The translations under genes were made by a program, and so were the position numbers. This document shows, piece after piece, positions 7,031 through 13,984 of a stretch of DNA of 14,017 nucleotides. Position 1 is the stretch's first letter; each line of letters opens with the position of its first letter. The notes under the pieces were generated by a model that ran no database searches, had not been told where the DNA came from, and was given only the letters and a program-made list of their open reading frames with translations. Source of the DNA: CAZTME01 sp964614795 (GTDB taxonomy: Bacteria; Patescibacteriota; Microgenomatia; UBA1400; PJMF01); contig CAZTME010000024.1 in the NCBI GenBank assembly GCA_964614795.1, positions 1 to 14,017 on the forward strand, given 5' to 3'.

Positions 7031-8203
7031 CTAATTGCTCGATGAGATTTTACTCCCTCCGGCATGATTAAGAATATCCGAGTTAAAAGTATAAGTAATT
7101 TTATTTCTCAAAGTATGTCTTTCTTGCGCTAAAGTAATTAATTTTGTCACTAATTCAACGCCGGATATTCCGGCTTGCTTCCAGTTATGATGATATAAAC
7201 TGCCGGGCATGGTATTTACTTCGTTAACAAATACCATTTTCTTCTTTTCATTGATCAAAAAATCAATTCTGGCAATACCAGTACAGCCCAAAACTTTATA
7301 GCTTCTTTTTCCATAATCAATCACTTTCTCCAATAGAAGTTCATCAATTTTCGCCGGTAACTCACTATACTGTGAATTAACACCGCCTGTTTTTTTGCCA
7401 CCTGATAAATATTTTTCACCAAAATCAAAAAATTCATTTTTATTAAGTGCTTTTTCCACCAAGGCGGTTTGTAAATGATCATTGCCCATGATTGGCAATG
7501 TTACTTCAATTAAATTTTCCACACTTTCTTCAACTAAAACCTTATCGTCATAATGTAGAGCGACTTCTATTGCGTTTTCCAAATCTTCTATTCTAGTAAC
7601 TTTAGAAATTGCAATGCTGGATCCCAGATGCACGGGTTTGACAAAAACCGGCCAACTCAAATCTTCAATTTCTTTTAAAACTGCGCTCTTATTTTCAAAC
7701 CAATCCGTATTGGTAAACCAAGTGTACGGAACAACAGGAATATTTTGAGTGGAAATTACTTGTTTGGTTAGTACTTTATCCATCGCCACCGCCGATGCAA
7801 ATAAATCACAGCCTACAAACGGCACGTTAGCCATGCGTAACAAGCCCATAAGACTACCATCTTCTCCATTAGTGCCGTGAAGTGCTGGAAAAACCAGATC
7901 AATTTTGATCGATTTTAATCTTAATCCTGGCCAAATGATGTGAAGACCGTTGTCAAATTTCAGTTGAAGTTTTTTTTCTTTACTTATAACCTCAGCCAAA
8001 TTTTTTTGTTTGAAATAGTTTAAATCAATCATTTCTTTAGTTGAGTACCACGAGCCGTCCTTGGCAATATAAATTGGATAAATTTCAAACTGGTTACTAG
8101 CTTGCAATGCTTGCATAATTGGAATATGAGCAGTGATAATTGAGACATCATGCTCTGCGCTTTGGCCACCAAAAATTACGGCAATTTTCTGTTTTACTTT
8201 CAT
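7031..8203 (-). CDS. ddl: D-alanine--D-alanine ligase
   Basis: This ATP-grasp enzyme joins two D-Ala with ATP to make the D-Ala-D-Ala dipeptide for peptidoglycan, in the cytoplasm. The 390-residue protein shows the family signatures in order: FGGQSAEHDVS (11-21), with Glu17 in the first D-Ala site; HGTNGEDG (109-116); FVKPVHLGSSI (187-197); GEKYLSG (262-268); and the C-terminal GIARIDFLI with NEVNTMPGS (309-335), which carries metal- and substrate-binding residues. Tyr265 in the EKY loop matches D-Ala-D-Ala ligases rather than the VanA D-lactate type. The C-terminus carries a short extra tail after about residue 370. GAGAGGA just upstream of the ATG supports the start. It follows the MurF-like gene by 82 bp, so the two may be co-transcribed. 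Confidence 0.93.
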   Translation of the reverse strand: MKVKQKIAVIFGGQSAEHDVSIITAHIPIMQALQASNQFEIYPIYIAKDGSWYSTKEMIDLNYFKQKNLAEVISKEKKLQLKFDNGLHIIWPGLRLKSIKIDLVFPALHGTNGEDGSLMGLLRMANVPFVGCDLFASAVAMDKVLTKQVISTQNIPVVPYTWFTNTDWFENKSAVLKEIEDLSWPVFVKPVHLGSSIAISKVTRIEDLENAIEVALHYDDKVLVEESVENLIEVTLPIMGNDHLQTALVEKALNKNEFFDFGEKYLSGGKKTGGVNSQYSELPAKIDELLLEKVIDYGKRSYKVLGCTGIARIDFLINEKKKMVFVNEVNTMPGSLYHHNWKQAGISGVELVTKLITLAQERHTLRNKITYTFNSDILNHAGGSKISSSN

Positions 8204-8285
8204 TCATTCCTCTCTGTTTAACTGATAAATTTGTTGAAGAATATTCTTGTCTTTGCAGCAATCTATAAAAATTCAGTTTGATGAT

Positions 8286-9719
8286 TTACTGATATTGATC
8301 CGGCCAATCATTCTGCATTAAAACTACATCATTTTTAACTGTTAATTGAGGCAAAGCCTCATAAGCTTTAATTGCATCATCAAACCAAATTACTTCACCT
8401 TGATAATTCGCTTTTTTTAAACCTTCTGCAATCATAGGTGTAACAGAGTTTTTAATCAAGATTACTTTTTCAATTTTTGCTCCTGCGATTTTTTTTCCAA
8501 TTTCTTGATGGACAGTAGAAGTTCTATCACCCATTTCAACTAACCCCGGAGTAATATAAAATTTTCGATGGTTTTTTATGCCGGCCAAAAAATCAATCAC
8601 GGCCTTCACTCCATCCGGATTTCCATTGTAGGTATCATCTAAAAAAATCACTCCACTGGCATCGATTTTCTTTTCCAAACGATGTGAAAAGGCCTTGGTT
8701 TGAGATACTCCTTTTGAAATTTGATTATGATTTAATCCGACTTTGAATGCAAGATGAATGCTTAGAGCCAATGGGCCAACGTGATGCAAACCCAATAATT
8801 GAGAATTAAAAATCATTTTTGAATTGCTACTTTCTATGATGAAAGTAGTTCCTGAAAGATCTGATTCTGCCCTATGTATTCGCCAGTTGTCTATTTGATG
8901 ACGAGAATACAATATATGATTTTTTTTGGCTCTTTTTTTAGTTAATGTATTTTCTTCATTAACATATACAGTTTTGTCTTTTAAGTAATCGGCTAGTTCA
9001 AAAATTGTTTGTGCGGTTTTTTCCAAAGTTTTAAATTTCTTCAAATGAGCTTCATTGATACCTGTAATTATTCCTATGTCGGGATTTATGATTTTGCAAA
9101 GTTTATTGATATCTCCCGGGAAATATTCACCCAATTCAAAGATTAATATATCTTCGTCTCCTTTTAATTTACTTACAAAATCTGCAATTCCCCACAGAGT
9201 GTTAAAACTATTTTTTGGTGAAGCTACAATTTTTCCTTGTGACAGAACAGCTTGAAGAATTTCCTTCATGGTAGTTTTTCCATAACTACCGGCTATGGCA
9301 ATTTTTACTCCGGAATGCTGGGCTAATTTTGTTTTAATTTGATTTTCTTTAATCACTGCCAATGGTTTCTGTATGACCACATCTATTAATAGAAGTGGAG
9401 GAATGATTAAATAAGCTAATAACGTAGGAAAAATAATTATGGTCAATATAAACAAGAAGAAATTTGTTAAATTAAAATTTGTCAGTAAAAATGCTAAGAA
9501 GGTGATAGTTATGGATATAATCATTAGCCATGTGATGCATAGCAACAGCAATGACTTGGGTGTTTTAACGAATTTTTTCCTCTTTTCTACTTGCGAAAAA
9601 TTCCCAACCTGATAATACCAATGTAAATAATCTGGAATGTCGTATTCAGTAGCCTGAAGCATGTAAATCAGTGTTTTTGGATAAGAGAATCTATAACTTG
9701 AAAACCATTTTTGAATCAT
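8286..9719 (-). CDS. MurF-like Mur ligase with membrane N-terminus
   Basis: The 477-residue protein has the Mur ligase central and C-terminal domains. The P-loop GSYGKTT is at 144-150, NSFNT follows at 170-174, the acidic FELGEY is at 194-199, the family His motif is within GINEAHLKKF (220-229), HRLE at 346-349 opens the last domain, and DDTYNGNPDG at 361-370 is characteristic of MurF. MurF adds D-Ala-D-Ala to UDP-MurNAc-tripeptide, and the next gene makes that dipeptide. The usual soluble N-terminal UDP-substrate domain is absent. Residues 1-56 are soluble and aromatic-rich, and 57-115 hold two or three strongly hydrophobic helices. The start overlaps the stop of the hydrolase gene by four bases (ATGA), implying translational coupling. 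Whether it is the true MurF or a relative acting on another substrate is not settled by sequence alone. Confidence 0.8.
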   Translation of the reverse strand: MIQKWFSSYRFSYPKTLIYMLQATEYDIPDYLHWYYQVGNFSQVEKRKKFVKTPKSLLLLCITWLMIISITITFLAFLLTNFNLTNFFLFILTIIIFPTLLAYLIIPPLLLIDVVIQKPLAVIKENQIKTKLAQHSGVKIAIAGSYGKTTMKEILQAVLSQGKIVASPKNSFNTLWGIADFVSKLKGDEDILIFELGEYFPGDINKLCKIINPDIGIITGINEAHLKKFKTLEKTAQTIFELADYLKDKTVYVNEENTLTKKRAKKNHILYSRHQIDNWRIHRAESDLSGTTFIIESSNSKMIFNSQLLGLHHVGPLALSIHLAFKVGLNHNQISKGVSQTKAFSHRLEKKIDASGVIFLDDTYNGNPDGVKAVIDFLAGIKNHRKFYITPGLVEMGDRTSTVHQEIGKKIAGAKIEKVILIKNSVTPMIAEGLKKANYQGEVIWFDDAIKAYEALPQLTVKNDVVLMQNDWPDQYQ

Positions 9720-10465
9720 AAAAACTTCTTTATTTCCTCATAGACTTCCGTCACTTTTTCTTGATGCACAAAATGTCCGGAATTAGGAATTATTGTTAAT
9801 TTTGAATTCGTTATTAAGTTGTCATATTTTTTCGCATCTGTTATTGGAGTGGCTTTATCATTTTCTCCCCAGATGAGCAGGGTAGGTAGATCAATTTTTT
9901 CTGCAGCTTTTTGTAAATCTTCCGAAATGATGTTTTGATAAGTTTTTTTTAATTGATTGCTTTCGTAATAATCACTTTGCAAAAAATGATACATTTTTCT
10001 TTTCCATTGTTCACGAAAAAAAATAAATGGTGGAATGAAAGTGATGATTTTGGCAATTTTGCTCACTATTAGGATTGAAAAATTTCTAAGTGATTTGTTT
10101 TTTGCGATACCGGCCGAGCCAATTAATACCACTTTCTTTGATAGAAGCTTGTTTTTTGCTAGGCCCTTAATAATAATTCTTCCACCAAATGAATGTCCGA
10201 CATAAGCATATACTTTCAAATTCAATTTATATGTAAAAATCTGTACAAAATTAACATAATCGTCTAAAGTCCAGTCGCTGTTTGGCATCTCACTTTGACC
10301 AAATCCAGGCAAGTCTAAGCGAATCACTCTCCACTTCTGACTGAGTTTTTCAGTAAGAAAATCAAAAGTATGCAAATTATCCTGCCAACCATGCAAAAAT
10401 AGTAATACTTCCCCTGTACCTTGATCTTGATACTCAATAGCCAGATTTTGAACGATTAATTTCAT
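9716..10465 (-). CDS. alpha/beta-fold hydrolase
   Basis: This 249-residue protein is a typical alpha/beta hydrolase. LFLHGWQDN at 22-30 holds the oxyanion HG, DLPGFGQSE lies at 51-59, the nucleophile elbow GHSFGG is at 90-95 (Ser92), WGENDKATP gives acid Asp203, and NSGHFVHQEK gives His231. A hydrophobic, basic cap segment lies at about 127-160. No signal peptide is seen, so it is probably cytoplasmic. The substrate cannot be predicted: members of this family include esterases, lipases and C-C bond hydrolases. It starts six bases after the stop of the upstream membrane protein gene and overlaps the MurF-like gene by four bases. That placement suggests, but does not prove, a cell-envelope role. 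There is no clear Shine-Dalgarno site. Confidence 0.88.
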   Translation of the reverse strand: MKLIVQNLAIEYQDQGTGEVLLFLHGWQDNLHTFDFLTEKLSQKWRVIRLDLPGFGQSEMPNSDWTLDDYVNFVQIFTYKLNLKVYAYVGHSFGGRIIIKGLAKNKLLSKKVVLIGSAGIAKNKSLRNFSILIVSKIAKIITFIPPFIFFREQWKRKMYHFLQSDYYESNQLKKTYQNIISEDLQKAAEKIDLPTLLIWGENDKATPITDAKKYDNLITNSKLTIIPNSGHFVHQEKVTEVYEEIKKFL

Positions 10466-10471
10466 GAATTT

Positions 10472-10792
10472 TTATCTTAAAAATAGTGCCAAGATCAAAA
10501 TGATTAAATTAGGAATGGTGCCAAATTTTGCATCAGACCAAGAACGAATGATGAGAAATTGGGAAATACTCACCATAGGAATGGCCAAGAAAAACCACCA
10601 ATTCAAATTGAATACATAGGCTATGGCAGTGAAAATAAATCCCAGGCTAGAAATCAACCACAAAAACCCCATTGGTTTAGCAATGGGAATTTTTAATTGC
10701 TCCACTTTGGCTAACCGAAAAGCTTTCACAAAGCCAAGTAAATGAATCAAGCCGTGAATGACCATTAATAAAGTGAGTAAATAATGCATCAT
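10472..10792 (-). CDS. small four-helix membrane protein
   Basis: The 106-residue product has about four hydrophobic helices: residues 3-23 with His13 and His17 (IHGLIHLLGF), 42-60, 65-83 and 93-105. Between the last two is a conserved-looking SWSDAKFGTIPN segment. From memory, a short FGTI(P/A)N segment of this kind occurs in small membrane proteins of Bacteroidetes and other bacteria; the function is unknown. The reading frame opens with two ATG codons (10792 and 10789), and no Shine-Dalgarno site is present. It is the first gene of the minus-strand group that ends with ddl, and a TATAAT box lies 23 bases upstream. Confidence 0.7.
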   Translation of the reverse strand: MMHYLLTLLMVIHGLIHLLGFVKAFRLAKVEQLKIPIAKPMGFLWLISSLGFIFTAIAYVFNLNWWFFLAIPMVSISQFLIIRSWSDAKFGTIPNLIILILALFLR

Positions 10793-10815
10793 AAATGAAG
10801 TATTTTTTAAGCTTC

Positions 10816-10821
10816 ATTATA
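10816..10821 (-). promoter_or_regulatory. probable -10 box of the minus-strand envelope operon
   Basis: The minus strand carries a perfect TATAAT 23 bases before the ATG at 10792, giving an expected leader of about 16 bases. No good -35 hexamer was seen at 16-18 bases upstream. Position and quality suit a promoter for the group membrane protein, hydrolase, MurF-like, ddl. Confidence 0.45.
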
Positions 10822-10876
10822 AAGCATTAATAACCCACTTGCATTTTAAATATTTATTTTTTCACTTCCTATAGCT

Positions 10877-11044
10877 CTATACTCCAGTAGAGCTTGAAAG
10901 TAAAACAACAAGAGAAATTAATAGCCATGGTTTTTTAGTTTTAAATGTTTGCTCAGGTGAAGATGAGGTGGCGGGGGTTGGATTAGTGGGTTGTGAAGTT
11001 GGTGTTGGTTGTATTTGATTTTGTGTCGTTGATGTATTTTGCAT
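10877..11044 (-). CDS. 55-residue Pro/Thr-rich single-helix small protein
   Basis: An ATG-to-TAG frame on the minus strand encodes 55 residues. Residues 1-33 are made mainly of Gln, Thr, Pro, Ser and Asn, including TPTSQPTNPTPATSSSP. A KTKKPW junction follows, and then one hydrophobic segment LLISLVVLL (41-49) close to the C-terminus. This is the layout of a tail-anchored small membrane protein with a disordered N-terminus. The hydrophobic part is short for a full helix, so the gene may be truncated. Support for a real gene is the extended -10 element only nine bases upstream and the non-random amino-acid pattern. No homologue is recognised. Confidence 0.45.
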   Translation of the reverse strand: MQNTSTTQNQIQPTPTSQPTNPTPATSSSPEQTFKTKKPWLLISLVVLLSSSTGV

Positions 11045-11053
11045 ATTATGATT

Positions 11054-11062
11054 AGTATAGCA
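11054..11062 (-). promoter_or_regulatory. extended -10 promoter of the 55-residue ORF
   Basis: The minus strand reads TGC followed by TATACT, an extended -10 (TGN plus a good hexamer), nine bases ahead of the ATG at 11044. Transcription would start about three bases before the start codon, i.e. an essentially leaderless message. The -35 is weak (TTTAGC at 16 bases spacing). Confidence 0.42.
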
Positions 11063-11192
11063 TTTTTAGTCCGATGCTAAAGCTCTGTTGGATCATCACA
11101 ATATCAGAACTACACAAAGATATACACAAGTAACCAATCCAAAAACTAAAAAATATTGCCAGCCCATTCTAAGAGGGATGAGGGTGCGCCAA

Positions 11193-11280
11193 TGGCGGAA
11201 GGTGTGGGATTCGAACCCACGGGACCCGTGAAGGTCACGGTTTTCGAAACCGTTGCGATGGACCACTCCGCCAACCTTCC
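11193..11280 (-). tRNA. tRNA-Ser (anticodon CGA)
   Basis: A complete class II tRNA on the minus strand. The 7-bp acceptor is GGAAGGT/ACCTTCC, with discriminator G and an encoded CCA (11193-11195). The D stem is GCG/CGC, and the anticodon stem ACGGT/ACCGT encloses loop TTCGAAA, so the anticodon is CGA (codon UCG). A long variable arm follows, and the T arm GTGGG/CCCAC has loop TTCGAAT. The long variable arm and G discriminator fit serine identity. All stems pair fully. Confidence 0.95.
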
Positions 11281-11445
11281 ATTTTTACCTAAACTTTTCT
11301 TAAATTTTTACATTGCCAAATAAACGAGTGTTTAACTTGCCACAGAATAACAACACGATTCTTTGCTTAAATTGATTCATGTTCTTACTGCACGACAAGT
11401 CAATTCTTTTTTTCAGCGCGAAGTCATATTTTTCAAAATTAAACT

Positions 11446-11520
11446 TGGTGCACCCAGCAGGAATCGAACCTGCATCAAAGGATCCGCAATCCTTTATTCT
11501 ATCCGTTGAACTATGGGTGC
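11446..11520 (-). tRNA. tRNA-Arg (anticodon GCG)
   Basis: A complete class I tRNA on the minus strand. The acceptor is GCACCCA/TGGGTGC, with discriminator A and an encoded CCA (11446-11448). The D arm is GTTC/GAAT, and the anticodon stem AAGGA/TCCTT encloses loop TTGCGGA, so the anticodon is GCG (codons CGC/CGU). The T arm is CAGG(T)TCGATTCCTG. An A at D-loop position 20 and C35 fit bacterial arginine identity elements. Most bacteria use an ACG anticodon (inosine) for these codons, so GCG is unusual. Confidence 0.9.
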
Positions 11521-11724
11521 TCATTCTTCTGAAGAACAACAGCTCTATTATAACTCATATATTTCGCAACAATCATCCTTGACATTTCAACTAATGTTGT
11601 TATTGCGTTACAAATCTAATGCTCCCTGGAAGATCCGTAGCGTAAGTCCGTGGTGGTTCAATCTTATTAAGATAAAAAATCCGCACATGCTTAAGAAATG
11701 GCAACTCAAATTACACAATTTAAC

Positions 11725-12804
11725 TCACCCTTCAAAATCCAAAGGCACCTTTTTCTTCAGCCAATCCGCCATTTTTTCTACAGTGGTGGGTTTTGGCACC
11801 TCATTAAGCAAAACTTCGGACAAAACTAAAGTCATATCTTCCGGGCTAATATCACCCAGCAGTAAAGAAATGCGATTGGGAAAGCGCGCCACTTCAATGT
11901 TCAAAATATGAGCGCCTTTGCTTTTGGTAATCCAAAAACGTCCCAATTCTTCCCAATAATAAAGTGAGTTTTCGGTGCGAACTCCATAGGTGGTAAGCGA
12001 GTGACGAACGTTGCCGGGAGGCACCGAGTAAAGCACATAGACCATAAAAACAACGGCAAAAACTACCGCCATAAAAACCACTTGATTGGCAAAAAATAAA
12101 ATTAATGCGATTAGTCCACCAATCATGGTAATGTTAGTAAAAAAAGAACGATTGGGTTTTTTAAAGGGTCGAGTAGGGGCGATCCACTCGATTAAAATTT
12201 CTTCCGGCAAAGGTTTATACATCCCGGGTAATAAAGCGCTTTCTTGCAAAGGAGTGGCCGGCGATACACCCTCTGGAAGCATGCCTTGCGAGCGTAAATA
12301 CTCAATTTCTTCAGGAGAAAATTGGCCGTCGGCTTGACCGGCGGGGTTTTGATTATCGAAATTTTGGTTGGTTTGGTAGTTTTGCTCATTTTGATTGTCA
12401 AATTCATTATTTTGACCAGGTTGCTGGGTGGGATTTGCTTGATTTGGACTGGAATAATTCGCCTGATTATTAGCTTGAATTATTTGATCTGGATTACTGG
12501 AATTGGGTACTTGAGAATAATTTGAATTATTTAACACATTGCTTCGGTCATAATCTTGCTCACGCTGTGGATTGGTCACTGTTGGATTTGCCGGCGAATA
12601 ATTTGTTTGATTTTTATATTGAAGTCTTTGATCTGAATTGCTTGGTTCTTCGATTTGAGATGATTGATATATCAATTTTTCAGTTGGGGCTTGTTGATTG
12701 GCACTATTTTGAATGGTAGTATTTCCGGTATTGGGTTGGGAGTACTGTTGAACACTTTGAAATAGTTTCTGCGCTTGAGTAGTGAAGCGATTTTGCATAT
12801 CCAT
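11725..12804 (-). CDS. Asn/Gln-rich membrane protein with two helices and conserved C-terminal domain
   Basis: From the ATG at 12804 the protein has 359 residues. About residues 19-161 are low-complexity, dominated by Asn, Gln, Ser, Pro and Tyr. Residues 162-196 hold a motif FSPEEIEYLRSQGMLPEG. Around 199-218 is ILIEWIAPTRPFKKPNR, then two hydrophobic helices at about 223-239 and 243-260, then a VPPGNVRHSLTTYGVR turn and a C-terminal alpha/beta domain ending LKKKVPLDFEG. From memory, the segment from WxAPxRPFKK to KKVP matches a widespread CPR family of membrane proteins of unknown function. The frame could start earlier at GTG 12840 (371 residues) or later at ATG 12798; none has a clear Shine-Dalgarno site. 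The C-terminal domain is probably cytoplasmic, but topology is not proved. Confidence 0.75.
   Translation of the reverse strand: MDMQNRFTTQAQKLFQSVQQYSQPNTGNTTIQNSANQQAPTEKLIYQSSQIEEPSNSDQRLQYKNQTNYSPANPTVTNPQREQDYDRSNVLNNSNYSQVPNSSNPDQIIQANNQANYSSPNQANPTQQPGQNNEFDNQNEQNYQTNQNFDNQNPAGQADGQFSPEEIEYLRSQGMLPEGVSPATPLQESALLPGMYKPLPEEILIEWIAPTRPFKKPNRSFFTNITMIGGLIALILFFANQVVFMAVVFAVVFMVYVLYSVPPGNVRHSLTTYGVRTENSLYYWEELGRFWITKSKGAHILNIEVARFPNRISLLLGDISPEDMTLVLSEVLLNEVPKPTTVEKMADWLKKKVPLDFEG
12325..12750 (-). repeat. Asn/Gln-rich low-complexity coding region
   Basis: This encodes the disordered N-terminal region of the two-helix membrane protein. It has irregular short recurrences such as NNSNYSQ and NNQANYSS, and long runs without charged residues. 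No exact tandem repeat was seen at the DNA level. Confidence 0.6.
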
Positions 12805-12950
12805 ACTTTCATAATAACATGGAGAAGGATTTTTTCGCACTGGGTGATTTTTGAATGATACAATATACTTCAGCCAATACCTAATTAGAGTTGTCGAGCA
12901 ATAAAAACATGAATTAATTTAAGAAAAGCGCTGTGATTGTGCGACAAGTT

Positions 12951-12956
12951 TAATAT
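12951..12956 (+). promoter_or_regulatory. possible -10 box for tRNA-Ser(TGA)
   Basis: TAATAT lies 20 bases before the 5' end of the tRNA, a suitable distance for a short precursor leader. The hexamer 17 bases upstream does not resemble TTGACA, so support is limited. Confidence 0.28.
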
Positions 12957-12976
12957 CTAGGTTTGCTCGATTTTTA

Positions 12977-13060
12977 GGAAGGGTGGCAGAGTGGTCCATC
13001 GCAACGGTCTTGAAAACCGTGACGCTTCGCGTCTCGTGGGTTCGAATCCCTCCCCTTCCG
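12977..13060 (+). tRNA. tRNA-Ser (anticodon TGA)
   Basis: A class II tRNA on the plus strand. The acceptor is GGAAGGG/CCCTTCC with discriminator G. The anticodon stem ACGGT/ACCGT encloses loop CTTGAAA, so the anticodon is TGA (codon UCA and, by wobble, other UCN). The variable-arm hairpin is GACGC-TTC-GCGTC, and the T loop is TTCGAAT. Unlike the CGA copy, CCA is not encoded (GCTTT follows). Two stem positions do not pair: A against C at the inner end of the D stem (GCA/CGC), and T against T in the T stem (GTGGG/CCCTC). It is probably still folded as a tRNA, but could be a degenerating copy. Confidence 0.88.
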
Positions 13061-13083
13061 CTTTATCATGAAGCAAGCGTGAC

Positions 13084-13980
13084 ATGCGTGTAAACATAAT
13101 TATTCCCACATATAACCGAGCAGAATTTCTTCCAACCGCATTGGATGCTGCTTTAGCACAAACTCACACAAATACAGTTGTGACGGTGATAGATGATGCT
13201 TCTACCGATGAAAGTTGGTCAATAATCAACTTTTATGCATCAAAGAATCCAACACTGCTTGGTCTTCGTTTGCGACGCAATCTGGGAACTGCGCAAGCAA
13301 TGAATTGCGGTCTTGTGGCTCGAAATTGGGATGCGGTTTCTTTTCATGATTCAGATGATACTGTTTCATCGATGAAAGTAGCAAGACAAGTAGAGGCGCT
13401 TTCAACACCAATGGTAGTCAACAGTGGAGTAGACGCTAAACTTTATTCATTTATTGGCCAACAAATTGAAGTAGCGTGGAATAGCTGCTGGAAACTAGAG
13501 AATGGCGTTAGGCGCCGGTCGGGAAATCCAGTTTTTGGCGTAGCTCAACTACTGCCAAACTTCTTTTATGCCACAGCTCCAAATGATGGTTTTTTTCCAA
13601 CCAATAGTGGGCTTTATCGGCGTTGTGTTTTTGAAAAACTGGGTTGTTTTCAAGATTTACCAGTGATGTCAGACACAGAATTTCAAAATAGAGTGCTGTT
13701 ATATGGATGTGCAGTGCGTTACATAGATGAGCCTCTTTATACCTATTTTATTCACAGCCAGTCACAAACTTTCGGTGAGGCATTTCATGCTGGCACACAG
13801 AAACGCCGGGAAATTGCCGCAAGCGTCTATGCTCGCATTTCCGAACTTGCCGCTCACCGTTTTGATCAAAATTATCCGCATTTCAAACAAGATTTTCGCT
13901 CAAATCTAGCTGAAGAAGTGGCGGATGTAGCTAATCGGCGGCAATTACTCTGGCAAGAGGATTTGCTAGCCAATTCTTGA
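13084..13980 (+). CDS. GT2-family glycosyltransferase
   Basis: This 298-residue protein has the GT-A fold signature of family 2. The start MRVNIIIPTYNRAEFL is followed by VIDDAS (35-40), which binds the nucleotide, FHDSDD at 88-93, containing the metal-binding DxD, and FPTNSGLYRR with FEKLGCF (171-189). Then comes SDTEFQNRVL (196-205), the region of the catalytic base. The C-terminal 60 residues are Arg- and Ala-rich and not recognised. No membrane helix is seen, so it is predicted to be a soluble or peripheral cytoplasmic enzyme; donor and acceptor are unknown. Its G+C is clearly higher than in the rest of the window (hand counts of 60-base lines give 33-57%). It starts 24 bases after tRNA-Ser(TGA), which suggests a different origin. 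The frame ends with TGA. Confidence 0.88.
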   Translation: MRVNIIIPTYNRAEFLPTALDAALAQTHTNTVVTVIDDASTDESWSIINFYASKNPTLLGLRLRRNLGTAQAMNCGLVARNWDAVSFHDSDDTVSSMKVARQVEALSTPMVVNSGVDAKLYSFIGQQIEVAWNSCWKLENGVRRRSGNPVFGVAQLLPNFFYATAPNDGFFPTNSGLYRRCVFEKLGCFQDLPVMSDTEFQNRVLLYGCAVRYIDEPLYTYFIHSQSQTFGEAFHAGTQKRREIAASVYARISELAAHRFDQNYPHFKQDFRSNLAEEVADVANRRQLLWQEDLLANS

Positions 13981-13984
13981 TGTT

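Noticed and set aside
10873..10894. Inverted repeat AGCTCTA...TAGAGCT at the end of the 55-residue ORF
   Set aside because: The 7-bp stem is not followed by T residues on either strand, so a rho-independent terminator is not supported.
11300..11582. Frames of 79 codons (minus) and 67 codons (plus) over the tRNA-Arg region
   Set aside because: Both include the tRNA-Arg gene in their coding span, so they are shadows of the tRNA and its spacer.
11513..11911. 132-codon plus-strand frame beginning inside tRNA-Arg
   Set aside because: It runs antisense to tRNA-Arg and to the conserved C-terminal domain of the Asn/Gln-rich membrane protein, and its translation has no recognisable pattern.
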